Source: an uncultured Draconibacterium sp.
Lineage (GTDB): Bacteria > Bacteroidota > Bacteroidia > Bacteroidales > Prolixibacteraceae
Reading direction: 5' to 3'
Length of the DNA: 64,000 nt
Assembly: GCF_913060805.1 (NCBI RefSeq)
Contig: NZ_CAJXTC010000013.1
Location: 1-64,000 of the forward strand
This document shows positions 44,812 to 53,378 of this stretch, in pieces. The notes beneath the pieces are model-generated. The model saw only the letters and a list, made by a program, of their open reading frames with translations, had not been told where the DNA came from and searched no databases. Positions within the stretch are counted from its first letter, which is position 1. The number at the start of each line of letters is the position of its first letter. Position numbers and translations under genes: made by a program.

Positions 44812-46065
44812 TTAGAAGTTTTGAATCTCGCCATTAATAATTACCGTTTCAACCAAATTCGAACCATAAGCATACGGCAAATACTCGATTCCCGGAACTT
44901 CGCTGGTAATAAACAGGTTGGCAACTTTTCCACGGGCAATACTTCCGTAGCTTTCACTAATTCCCATGGCGTATGCCGTATTCAGCGTGGTAGCGTTGAT
45001 CACTTCTTCGGGCAACATTTTAAAATTAATGCAGCCCATTGCCGAAATCAGACTCATGTTTCCGCTTGGCGACGAGCCCGGGTTAAAATCGGATGCCAGC
45101 GCCACCGGCAAACCAGCTTCAATCATTTCGCGCACAGGCGACAATTTCATGTTCAAAAAGAAAGCAGCCCCCGGCAAAACCGTCGGCATAGTTTCCGAAC
45201 CTTTTAACGCCGCAATTTCATCTTCACCCACATATTCCAGGTGATCAACCGAAAGTGCATTGTATTTCACGCCGGCCTGAATACCGCCTGTTAATCCAAG
45301 TTCATTGGCATGGATTTTTGGACGCAAACCATATTTTATTCCGGCCATAAGAATTCGTTCGGTGTCTTCCACCGAGAAAAAGCCCTGATCGCAGAACACG
45401 TCAATAAAATCGGCCAGCTCTTCGGCGGCAACCTGCGGAATCATCTCATTGATAATAATATCGACATATTCTGATGGATTGTTTTTATACTCCAAAGGAA
45501 TGGCATGTGCACCCAAAAAATTGGCACGCACACAAATGGGCGAAGTGCGTTTTATCTGCTGAATAACGCGCAACATTTTCAATTCGTCCTCGGTATTCAA
45601 TCCGTAGCCGCTTTTTATTTCTACGGCTCCGGTTCCCATTTTAACGATTTCCCAAATGCGCTCCATAGCACTTTCATACAGTTCTTCTTCCGACGTTTCG
45701 TGCAACAGTTTCGCCGAATTCAAAATACCACCACCCCGGCGCGCAATCTCTTCGTACGACAAACCTTTTATCCGATCCACAAATTCCTTTTCGCGCGGTG
45801 CCGCATAAACCAAATGCGTGTGCGAATCGCAAAAACTGGGGTAAACCAGCCGGTTCGAGCAATCGATCTCAATTAGCAAATCATCATCAATATATTTGTC
45901 TTTTAGCTGATCCATGGTGCCAAAGTCCTCAATCACTTCATCGCGGATAATAAGAAACGCATTTTTTATGGTATTCACCTTTGCCATTTCTTTTCCGGCT
46001 CTGAATAAAACGGGTTGGTCTTCCACCTGAACCAGCTCTTTTATATTTTCCAGTAATAGTTTCAT
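44812..46065 (-). CDS. hutI: Imidazolonepropionase
   Basis: Seen: 417 aa from the ATG at 46065. It is an amidohydrolase with metal ligands CDSHTHLVYA, the block TGAVEIKSGYGLN, KIHANELG, the catalytic VDHLEYVG and SDFNPGSSPSGN. Known: it hydrolyses 4-imidazolone-5-propanoate to N-formimino-L-glutamate, the step directly before FtcD. The gap to the divergent NTF2-like gene is 162 bases. Confidence 0.95.
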   Translation of the reverse strand: MKLLLENIKELVQVEDQPVLFRAGKEMAKVNTIKNAFLIIRDEVIEDFGTMDQLKDKYIDDDLLIEIDCSNRLVYPSFCDSHTHLVYAAPREKEFVDRIKGLSYEEIARRGGGILNSAKLLHETSEEELYESAMERIWEIVKMGTGAVEIKSGYGLNTEDELKMLRVIQQIKRTSPICVRANFLGAHAIPLEYKNNPSEYVDIIINEMIPQVAAEELADFIDVFCDQGFFSVEDTERILMAGIKYGLRPKIHANELGLTGGIQAGVKYNALSVDHLEYVGEDEIAALKGSETMPTVLPGAAFFLNMKLSPVREMIEAGLPVALASDFNPGSSPSGNMSLISAMGCINFKMLPEEVINATTLNTAYAMGISESYGSIARGKVANLFITSEVPGIEYLPYAYGSNLVETVIINGEIQNF

Positions 46066-46227
46066 TCCCTTTGCTGTTATTCTGTTTGTTTTAAAAAGGT
46101 ACAAAAATGCAGGCATAAATCAACCTTTTACCGGCCGTTTTTGAAATGATGGAAATCAGCAAAACCAAATAAGCACTGAAAAAGCCAAACAGCGGCGCTT
46201 AACTTTTATCCGAATAGCACGTAAGAG

Positions 46228-47007
46228 ATGAAAACTTTAATCACAACTATTATGAAAAACTTATTGCTTCTTTTGGGGCTTTTAGCGCTGCTAATGGCCT
46301 GCCAGACTGCTGATCCTGAACAGGAAAAATCAGCCGTTGAAACCACACTGAATGATTTTTACACTGCCATGGAAAATTTCGATTACGATGGTGTGAGAGC
46401 ACTTTGCACCACCGATTTTAGCCTTTACGAAACCGGGTTCGATCACAAGGATCTGGATGGTTTTATCGAGTCGGTAAAATCGATGGAAGGTGCAGCTTTT
46501 AATGTTGTTATCGATATAAAAAGCACCGAAGTATCGGGCGAAATGGCTTTTTCGGTGGTTAATTTTAATGCCGACATTGCAATGGGCGATGCCAAAATGA
46601 GCATTGAAGCCTACGAAACGTATGTGTTCAAAAAGGTAAATAATAAATGGCTGCTTCATTACTGTCACAGCACACATTTACCCGATAAAAACGATGTTCA
46701 TCTGGCCAGCCTTCACTTACTTAAAGTACCTGAAGGAGGATCAATTGACCCGATGCTAAATGTCATGGACAAATTTAACCAGGCCATTGCCGAAATGGGT
46801 TTCTGGGATTGTGGTTACACCGTAATGCAGGTGGTACCCGACAGCAACGACGAATACAACTACTTTATAAAAGGAAACTGGAAAAACCAGGAAACCTACG
46901 ACGCCATACACGATAGTGAAGGATGGAAATCGATTGCTGATAATTTCCCGGAAGAAGCTTCGAAGCTAATGGAAAATCAGATTTATGTGAAAGTTGAGGA
47001 TTTATAA
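46228..47007 (+). CDS. NTF2/SnoaL-like lipoprotein
   Basis: Seen: 259 aa with a lipobox LLMAC; an alternative ATG eight codons in (46252) would give a tighter signal peptide. The first domain (about 35-150) is NTF2/SnoaL-like, ending in NNKWLLHYCHST. The second (about 155-259, WDCGYTVMQVVPD, GNWKNQETYDAIHDS) resembles a dimeric alpha-beta barrel. No catalytic residues are assured. Proteins of this group are common next to stress or oxidation functions. Function unknown. Confidence 0.7.
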   Translation: MKTLITTIMKNLLLLLGLLALLMACQTADPEQEKSAVETTLNDFYTAMENFDYDGVRALCTTDFSLYETGFDHKDLDGFIESVKSMEGAAFNVVIDIKSTEVSGEMAFSVVNFNADIAMGDAKMSIEAYETYVFKKVNNKWLLHYCHSTHLPDKNDVHLASLHLLKVPEGGSIDPMLNVMDKFNQAIAEMGFWDCGYTVMQVVPDSNDEYNYFIKGNWKNQETYDAIHDSEGWKSIADNFPEEASKLMENQIYVKVEDL

Positions 47008-47026
47008 AAACACTCAGTAGCAACAC

Positions 47027-47064
47027 AAAAACATCCATAACTCATGCAAATTATGGATGTTTTT
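47027..47064. terminator. Bidirectional terminator between convergent NTF2-like genes
   Basis: AAAACATCCATAA and TTATGGATGTTTT form a 13-bp stem, followed by T on the plus strand and likewise on the minus strand. It serves both genes, which end at 47007 and 47084. Confidence 0.85.
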
Positions 47065-47083
47065 GCTTTGTAAAACTTGTGTT

Positions 47084-47590
47084 CTATAAATCAGCGGTAA
47101 CAAACTCCGACTCCTGCAACGATTCATGAAAATGAATCACCATCCATTTATTGTCGATCTTTTGCAGTACCAGTGTGCTTCCACATTCGGGAAAACTCAA
47201 AGTAGATCCGGGAAAATAAAATTTTCCCTTGTAAGGCATGGTAACAATAGCAACATCGCGGGTAACTATCCGAATATCAGGAGTTGAAAATGCAAAGTCC
47301 ACCTTTTCAAGATTGTCAAATACTCCGTGTACCTCTTTGCTAAAAGCATCAACACGCATTGTCTCTCCACGAATTCCAATGTATTTAAAATCTTTATCGA
47401 GCAAAAAGTTTGACTCAAAAGCTTGCGTTACAGCCATGTGTTTCATGCCTTCCATCATTTTATTGATAGTGGTTTCAACCTCCTGGCTTAAAACTTCTTT
47501 TTCAGCTTGGGTAATTGGTTTTTCTGCTGTGTTTGTGCATGCAGCGAGCATAAACAAACCTGCGGTTAAAAGGATTGAAATAGTTCTCAT
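47084..47590 (-). CDS. NTF2/SnoaL-like lipoprotein
   Basis: Seen: 168 aa with lipobox LAAC (MLAAC, C18), then one NTF2-like domain. A SFPECGSTLVLQKIDNKWMV strand pair is typical of the fold's end. It is 39 bases downstream of the 111-aa gene and probably co-transcribed. Function unknown; it is related in fold, not closely in sequence, to the 46228 protein. Confidence 0.7.
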   Translation of the reverse strand: MRTISILLTAGLFMLAACTNTAEKPITQAEKEVLSQEVETTINKMMEGMKHMAVTQAFESNFLLDKDFKYIGIRGETMRVDAFSKEVHGVFDNLEKVDFAFSTPDIRIVTRDVAIVTMPYKGKFYFPGSTLSFPECGSTLVLQKIDNKWMVIHFHESLQESEFVTADL

Positions 47591-47629
47591 TTGTTTAGTC
47601 TTTAAGGTTTTAATATTTAAGTCGAATTG

Positions 47630-47965
47630 TTACATCGAAATCAGTTTACCAATTATTTCATCGGGTGTAGTCAATTCTCCCGACACATTTTCCTGGTGGA
47701 AATAGTTGTACCAGCCGGCTTCCATTACCACGGCTTCAAACTCCTTTTTCATATCCAGCGAGGGGAATTTCCAAACGGCATAAAAATCAAAATTAGCCCG
47801 GTGTGTTGTCGCCTCATCGTTAACACCCCAGCCAACAATTTCCACCCCTTTTTCGAGCAACGACTGCATGTGCGGCCCTATTTGTTCAAGGTAACTGCCA
47901 CGTTCCTCGCGCGATAGTTGTTTCCACGCATCCCGTGCACTCCACAATTCGATAAAACATTCCAT
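47630..47965 (-). CDS. Conserved small protein, dimeric alpha-beta barrel type (DUF6616-like)
   Basis: Seen: 111 aa, no signal peptide. It has the block ELWSARDAWKQLS, a VGWGVND turn and YAVWKFPS, resembling small proteins annotated DUF6616 (from memory). It is probably an antiparallel-sheet dimer related to ABM/EthD-like barrels. It heads a two-gene operon with the NTF2 lipoprotein. Confidence 0.5.
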   Translation of the reverse strand: MECFIELWSARDAWKQLSREERGSYLEQIGPHMQSLLEKGVEIVGWGVNDEATTHRANFDFYAVWKFPSLDMKKEFEAVVMEAGWYNYFHQENVSGELTTPDEIIGKLISM

Positions 47966-48362
47966 GATTGTTTGATTTTAGTTAATACCCACAGACAGAC
48001 CGCCCGGTCTGCCCGAATTTCAATTAAATAAGTTACAAAATAAACCACTGAAAAACAATGTATTAATCAATACAAAAAAGAGAATCGAGCAATAGAACCT
48101 GCAAATTACCGGAGTTGAATGGGATGCACTAAATTCAGTAATTACCAGTCTCAAGGAATTTTGCACAGCCGGTTTCTTCGAATGGCATTCCACCCAACTC
48201 TACTTTTCGCTTTCCATTCAGAATAAATAAATTTTTGACGTTGAACATTTTACGCCATGCACACGTTTTTAAATTTAATTGCAACCATCATGTTAACCCG
48301 GTTATCCTTATATACATTTTGGCCAATCCCCAGTGCTTAACCACTAATTAAAGCTTGAGAGT
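47966..48362. other. Non-coding divergent region with an imperfect stem-loop
   Basis: There is no gene here. An imperfect stem with GAGTTG (48112-48117) and CAACTC (48195-48200), and inner GGATGC/GCATTCC arms, encloses about 60 bases. TACATTTTG at 48313-48321 is a plausible -7-like element for the downstream regulator gene. Whether the stem-loop is DNA- or RNA-acting is unknown. Confidence 0.4.
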
Positions 48363-49472
48363 ATGCCTTATTTCATCGATAATCATGAGCTAAATGGTGA
48401 CGTCCACACCGAGGCAATCGCACAAAAGCACCTCAAGGATATTACTGTACAACACCGATATCATTGCCGGAAACTGGGATATTGGTACGACGAAAAACGA
48501 AAGATCGCCTTTTGTTTATTCGAAGCCCCCAACCGCGCGTGTATAGAACAACTGCACAAGGAGGAACATGGCAACGTGGCCAACCACATTATTGAAGTAG
48601 ATTCAAGGATCATCGATTTTTTCCTGAAACAAATCGAATCGCAAACTCAAACCGAAAAGGTAGATATTAATAGTGTCAGCACGCAGCCGCTTACAACCAT
48701 TATGGCGCTAAGCATCGATTCGAATGAGTTGTACAGTTTGAAACAGGAAGAGCGACGTTCGCTATCGAAATTATTCAAGAAACTGGTACTCGACTATTGC
48801 AACCACTTTAAAGGAACTGTTATTCTGCGCGACCAATTTGCCTCGCAGCTAACTTTCGATTCAACAAGTGCTGCGGTTTATTGCGCATTAAAAATTCATA
48901 AGGAATTTGCTCCGTTTATTAAACCACTGCAACGCAAACTATTTTTAAAGGTGGGAATCAGCGGTTGTTATTTGGAACATATCAGCAATATTGAATTCGA
49001 GCAGTCGGTAAAACTGGCAAAACGATTGTGCTACATTTCTACAGAAAAAATTCTGGTTACCCTCGAAGTGCGGAACCTGTTTCAGAGCGAAAGTATGAAA
49101 GTGGTGATTAAAGGCGACCGCATAAAATCTATTTCGCCTGACGAAGTGCGCTTTATTACCAGTTTAATGGATTACATGGAAAAACACTGGAAAAATCACG
49201 ACCTGCATGCCTCAATGCTCGAAAACCACCTGGGGTGTAGCAAATCGCAGATTTACCGAAAAATGAAAGCGCTTATTGGCGAGTCGCCAAACTCGTTTAT
49301 AAAAGCCTATCGCCTTAACCGGGCTAAACAATTGCTGCGCAGTAAAAGTGGTAACATCTCCGAAATAGCTTTCGATACCGGTTTTGGCAGCCCATCGTAC
49401 TTCTCGAAATGTTTTCAGAAAGAATACGGAATTACCCCATCCGACTTTCAAATAATGCTTGCAGAAGCATAA
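48363..49472 (+). CDS. DUF4242 - degenerate cyclase-like - AraC regulator (paralogue A)
   Basis: Seen: 369 aa in three parts. A DUF4242 domain lies at 1-90 (MPYFIDNHEL, HLKDITVQHRYHC, FCLFEAPN). A segment at about 110-250 has a class III adenylate-cyclase-like fold (LKVGISG, SVKLAKRLC, EKILVTLEVRNL) but lacks the catalytic Asn/Arg. An AraC DNA-binding domain lies at about 268-369 (HLGCSKSQIYRKMKALIGESPNSFI). Known: DUF4242 includes a nickel-binding Streptomyces protein. The architecture suggests a regulator sensing a metal or small ligand. It faces the minus-strand NTF2/DUF6616-like pair. Confidence 0.75.
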   Translation: MPYFIDNHELNGDVHTEAIAQKHLKDITVQHRYHCRKLGYWYDEKRKIAFCLFEAPNRACIEQLHKEEHGNVANHIIEVDSRIIDFFLKQIESQTQTEKVDINSVSTQPLTTIMALSIDSNELYSLKQEERRSLSKLFKKLVLDYCNHFKGTVILRDQFASQLTFDSTSAAVYCALKIHKEFAPFIKPLQRKLFLKVGISGCYLEHISNIEFEQSVKLAKRLCYISTEKILVTLEVRNLFQSESMKVVIKGDRIKSISPDEVRFITSLMDYMEKHWKNHDLHASMLENHLGCSKSQIYRKMKALIGESPNSFIKAYRLNRAKQLLRSKSGNISEIAFDTGFGSPSYFSKCFQKEYGITPSDFQIMLAEA

Positions 49473-49771
49473 ATCACCCTATTTAACACTTAATGATCTT
49501 TTTATATCTTATTTTGAATCAAATTTGCTAACACCCGTCTTCTCTAGTGTCGTAAATTTGCAAGTAACAGTTCAATGGATCAGAATTGAAGAAGCACCCC
49601 AACGCATCAAACCCTTTTTATTTTAAATGCTACTTAGGTCCGAAACATCCGTTAATGGGTATCCGGTGGTTAGTTTGACAACAAGGAAAATAACTATATA
49701 TCGACAACAGAAAACATTTAGAAACAGAAACAATGAAAATTAGATTTTAGAAACTATTAAAACTCAAAGTC

Positions 49772-50515
49772 ATGAAAACAATTAAATTATTATTCGTATG
49801 CATGTTAGTAGCCATTTTTGCGCATGCACAAGAAAGCGTTCCTCCTTATACTATGGAAGACGTAGAAGTAACACCTCCTAAGTTTACAGCAGTTAAGTAC
49901 AGTCCTACTGATAACACAAACGCACTGAAAACCTACATCGCCAACAATTTTAAATACGATGCAGATTTTGGAGAAGCAGCTGAAGGCACCCAAGTAGTTA
50001 AGTTTATTATCAATTCCGACGGAAGTTTGTCGAATATTGAGGTAGTAAACAGCGTTTCGCCAACAGTTGACGACCTTATTACAAATATATTGGCAGAAAC
50101 CGATTACATGTGGATGCCGGGTAAAAACAATGGAGTTCCGGTGGCCATGGAAAAAGAAATTGCTATTCAGATTAAACTGGGAATGACAGAATCGGCAGCA
50201 GAAGATCGCGATTTTACCGAAATTGCCCAGGACTATTTCACCAAAGGAGCTGAGAAGTTATTCTTCGATCAGAAAACTAAAAAAGCCATCAGATGTTTCG
50301 AGGCTGCTGCACGCTACCGTCCTTACGACCAGGGCACTTTGTATATGTTAGCACTTTGCGAAGTTGACCGCGGAAATATGGATGCAGCACAAGCATACGT
50401 CGAAAGATTCAGAAAACTGGGAGGCGATAAAGATATATTGGAAGAAAATCTGGCACAAGACGTGAAAAGCGTTGACGGATACGAACTACTATCGCAACTT
50501 TTTGCAACCGAATAA
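49772..50515 (+). CDS. Periplasmic TonB C-terminal-domain protein with helical repeat tail
   Basis: Seen: 247 aa with a cleavable-looking signal peptide (MKTIKLLFVCMLVAIFAHA), not the N-terminal anchor helix of a normal TonB. A TonB-C domain (about 45-135) has VVKFIINSDGSLSNIEVV and WMPGKNNGVPV. A TPR/Sel1-like helical segment (about 150-240) has AIRCFEAAARYRPYDQGT. Known: TonB-C domains contact TonB boxes or peptidoglycan. Without an anchor it is unlikely to transduce energy. The gap before it (49473-49771) shows no gene. Confidence 0.78.
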   Translation: MKTIKLLFVCMLVAIFAHAQESVPPYTMEDVEVTPPKFTAVKYSPTDNTNALKTYIANNFKYDADFGEAAEGTQVVKFIINSDGSLSNIEVVNSVSPTVDDLITNILAETDYMWMPGKNNGVPVAMEKEIAIQIKLGMTESAAEDRDFTEIAQDYFTKGAEKLFFDQKTKKAIRCFEAAARYRPYDQGTLYMLALCEVDRGNMDAAQAYVERFRKLGGDKDILEENLAQDVKSVDGYELLSQLFATE

Positions 50516-50546
50516 TTAAACGTACTATTAAGTAGAATTTTAACAC

Positions 50547-50587
50547 AGGCCGTTTCGGAACATGTTTCCGGGATGGCCTTTTTTTTG
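50547..50587 (+). terminator. Intrinsic terminator after the TonB-C gene
   Basis: Stem AGGCC/GGCCT with an inner CGGAA/TTCCG stem and a run of eight T. It starts 31 bases after the stop codon. Confidence 0.8.
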
Positions 50588-50854
50588 TCTATAATCTCAG
50601 TGCAGCAACCAAACCACACCGCTAATTTCCGTTAAACCTGACTTCAACAAAACATCAGAAGTAAACAAGAGTTCAAGCCGAAATCATCGCCATATTTTTA
50701 AATTTTTCAGGAAAAACGTTTGGCGAAATTGACCAAAAGGTCTTAACTTGTTTACAATAAATTACACAAACATTCTACATCAGTTAAAAATTTGAACGCT
50801 AAAAAATGCCTAAGTCATCATAATAGCAGATGACAGTTATTTATACTTAAGTTA

Positions 50855-50886
50855 AAAACCGTTGGGAAATCCCGGCGGTTTTTTAA
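50855..50886 (+). terminator. Orphan intrinsic terminator
   Basis: AAAACCGTTGGG and CCCGGCGGTTTTTT form a stable stem with an AAAT loop and terminal T-run. No open reading frame precedes it within 260 bases, so it may end a small non-coding RNA. Confidence 0.7.
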
Positions 50887-51116
50887 TTAATCTCAGTCCA
50901 AAATCCCTCCGTTTTTCTCCTCCTCAAACACCTTTTTTCGCTCTCAGTCTCCATCAATCTCCCACCAATCTTCTATCAATCTTCCGAATGATACAAATGT
51001 TGCATTTAATGATTCATCTGTGTTCGACTGGCATACTCGCCATGGCGTAATTTTGTATTAAACGTTACAACAAGAATTCGTGCAGCACACCATTAATAAC
51101 TTAAAATCACAGAATT

Positions 51117-52025
51117 ATGAAAAAGAAAATCATCAGCATCGGAAGCCTTGGCACACTGGTTATTGTACTTCTGGGTATATTATTTATAAATGCCGGAAAT
51201 AAAGACGAAAACAAGGCCATAATTAGCCTCCTTGAAAACGAACGAAAAACCTATTGCGACAACGATTTTGAAGCCTATGCAAAAAACTGGATTCAAAATG
51301 AGCAGGCACTTTTTATGTATGCAAGTATGGAAGATCATTTTTCGATGCAAGGCTGGGATCTAATCAGCGAGACCATGACACAACATATGGATTTCAAAAT
51401 TGAAAACAACATTAAAACCGTTGAAAATCCTGAAGACTTCGAATACCACAACATACTGGTGGATGGTAACATGGCCTGGGTAAATGTATCGCAGTATGAT
51501 GCCGACAAAAGTGTAAAAGACAGACGAGCCTACGTGCTAAAAAAGGAAAATAACGATTGGAAAATTTTAAATATCAACCTGTTTGGCACTGAGAGCTACG
51601 CCGAAGGAAAATTTGTGGTGAATGCCAACAACGCCCCCGAAAAAACACATGTCCATCTTGACGATTTTCCAAAGGATAAAGTATTCCCGATGATTGAAGG
51701 TTGGGGCGGTATGTGTGTCGACATCAACAACGCACCTGCCGGAACCGAGTTCTCGCCGCTTTTGGAAGGACTGGAAAACGACCATTGCCAGGTGCCGCAC
51801 TGGGGCTATGTTGTTGAAGGCGCCATTCGTATGGATTACGAAGATGGTACTTCGGAAGTGTTTCGTGCCGGTGAAGCTTTTTACATGAAACCCGGACATA
51901 CGGGCGGTGTTCTGGAAAATCTGTTGCTGGTAAGTTTTGGCCCCGAGGAAGGTATTCAGCATTTGGTAGATCACTTTGAAAAGAAAGTGGCAGCCATGCA
52001 GGCCGAACAAACAACGCAGAATTAA
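51117..52025 (+). CDS. NTF2-like / cupin fusion protein
   Basis: Seen: 302 aa with an N-terminal membrane anchor or signal (about 7-26). An NTF2/SnoaL-like domain (about 30-155) is followed by a cupin-like barrel (about 195-290) with HWGYVVEGAIRMDYEDG and EAFYMKPGHTGG. The His and Glu positions could bind a metal. Known: such two-domain proteins have no assigned reaction. It lies 91 bases upstream of a DUF4242-AraC regulator in the same direction, probably part of one unit. Confidence 0.72.
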   Translation: MKKKIISIGSLGTLVIVLLGILFINAGNKDENKAIISLLENERKTYCDNDFEAYAKNWIQNEQALFMYASMEDHFSMQGWDLISETMTQHMDFKIENNIKTVENPEDFEYHNILVDGNMAWVNVSQYDADKSVKDRRAYVLKKENNDWKILNINLFGTESYAEGKFVVNANNAPEKTHVHLDDFPKDKVFPMIEGWGGMCVDINNAPAGTEFSPLLEGLENDHCQVPHWGYVVEGAIRMDYEDGTSEVFRAGEAFYMKPGHTGGVLENLLLVSFGPEEGIQHLVDHFEKKVAAMQAEQTTQN

Positions 52026-52116
52026 ACACCCAATGAATCGGCCGGCACATCTGCCTGATGAACAAATTTTTACAACGCCATGTTACACTTTATACTGAAC
52101 TTTTAAAAACTGCACT

Positions 52117-53223
52117 ATGCCACTATTTATGGATTACCACATAACCCCGGGCATAAAGCTCGAAGAAGCAAAAAAGGCGCACCTCAAAGACCTCGCAGTG
52201 CAGTCGAAATACAACGTAAAATACCACCAGTTTTGGGTGAATGAAAAAGATGGCATGGTGTTTTGTCTGATGGAAGGCCCAAGTAAAGAAGCCTGCCGTG
52301 CCGTACACAAAGAAGCCAACGATATAGAAACATGTAATCTTGTGGAAGTAGATGGCGGTATGTATTCGGCGTTTATGGCTTACGACCAGGCACTCGATCA
52401 TGGCATTGTAATGAAAAATGCCAGTCAGGCCGATACCGGTTACCGCTTTATACTAACGCTTGATATTATTTCGCTCACCACAGTGAAGAAAAGTATCGAT
52501 TTCGAACGATTAAAATTCCCGGAAAAACCACGGCAGATCGCCGGCAATTACATCCATAAATTCCAGGGACGCATCCTGCGGCAATTGCAGAACGACAGCC
52601 TTATTGCCACTTTTTACACGCCCGAAAGTGCCGTTCAATGCGCCATTGGTATTCGTGATTCGTTTAACAAACACATCGGCGAACAAAAAGATGCCGGCTG
52701 GAACATCCGGTTTAGAATGGGAATTAGTGTTGGCCAGCCGGTTACCGATCACGGAAATGCTATTTTTGAGCGGGCCGTGGAACAAAGTTATCGTTTCTGC
52801 AAAATTGCCGGCGATGGCGAAATTATCACCTCCACACTCATGGGTAAACTAAGCGTTTTCTGCGATCAGGAAATTGAAAAGGAAACGGTAAAAGTGCTCA
52901 ACGAAGCCGAAGAAGCTTTTCTTACCCGTTTGTTTACTATTGTTGACGGCCACTACCCCAACGAAACTTTTAATGTTGAAAGCCTGAGCCGCGAAATCGG
53001 TGTGAGCCGGCCGCATTTGTACCGAAAAATCCGAAGTCTTACCGGTACTTCGCCCAATGGTTTTATCCGCGACTTACGCATGAGCAAGGCCCTTTCACTA
53101 ATGAAACAACGAAAGAAAAACATTACCGAAATAGCGCTGGATGTTGGCATCAGCAATCCATCATATTTCGCCAAATGTTTTCACGAAAAATACGGAATTC
53201 TTCCTTCGCAGGTAGCTGTATGA
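52117..53223 (+). CDS. DUF4242 - degenerate cyclase-like - AraC regulator (paralogue B)
   Basis: Seen: 368 aa with the same three-part design as the 48363 protein. DUF4242 occupies 1-88 (MPLFMDYHITPG, HLKDLAVQSKYNV, FCLMEGPSKEA). A cyclase-like domain occupies about 105-255, clearer here (RFRMGISVGQPV, YRFCKIAGDGEII), keeping an Asp in LTLDII but not the substrate-binding Asn/Arg. An AraC domain lies at about 268-368 (IGVSRPHLYRKIRSLTGTSPNGFI). Inferred: duplication gave two regulators with different ligands. It precedes the flavin oxidase by 155 bases. Confidence 0.75.
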   Translation: MPLFMDYHITPGIKLEEAKKAHLKDLAVQSKYNVKYHQFWVNEKDGMVFCLMEGPSKEACRAVHKEANDIETCNLVEVDGGMYSAFMAYDQALDHGIVMKNASQADTGYRFILTLDIISLTTVKKSIDFERLKFPEKPRQIAGNYIHKFQGRILRQLQNDSLIATFYTPESAVQCAIGIRDSFNKHIGEQKDAGWNIRFRMGISVGQPVTDHGNAIFERAVEQSYRFCKIAGDGEIITSTLMGKLSVFCDQEIEKETVKVLNEAEEAFLTRLFTIVDGHYPNETFNVESLSREIGVSRPHLYRKIRSLTGTSPNGFIRDLRMSKALSLMKQRKKNITEIALDVGISNPSYFAKCFHEKYGILPSQVAV

Positions 53224-53378
53224 GGTAGCAACTCACCATCCCGCGCGTATAAGCCCCCGCTCGATTAAGCTTTGATTACCAGGATAATATTTCAATTCAC
53301 AGCATTGGTATGCTTGTAATGCCCGTGGTTCGAAATAAGCTAATGCACGTTTTCATTTTAACCAAAAATTATAATGTC

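Larger units (their letters stand above)
50516..51116. other. Gene-free region with two terminators
   Basis: No convincing protein gene is present. A terminator at 50547-50587 ends the TonB-C gene. A second one at 50855-50886 has no protein gene before it, so a small RNA starting after 50588 is possible. The rest is AT-rich upstream sequence of the NTF2-cupin gene. Confidence 0.4.
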
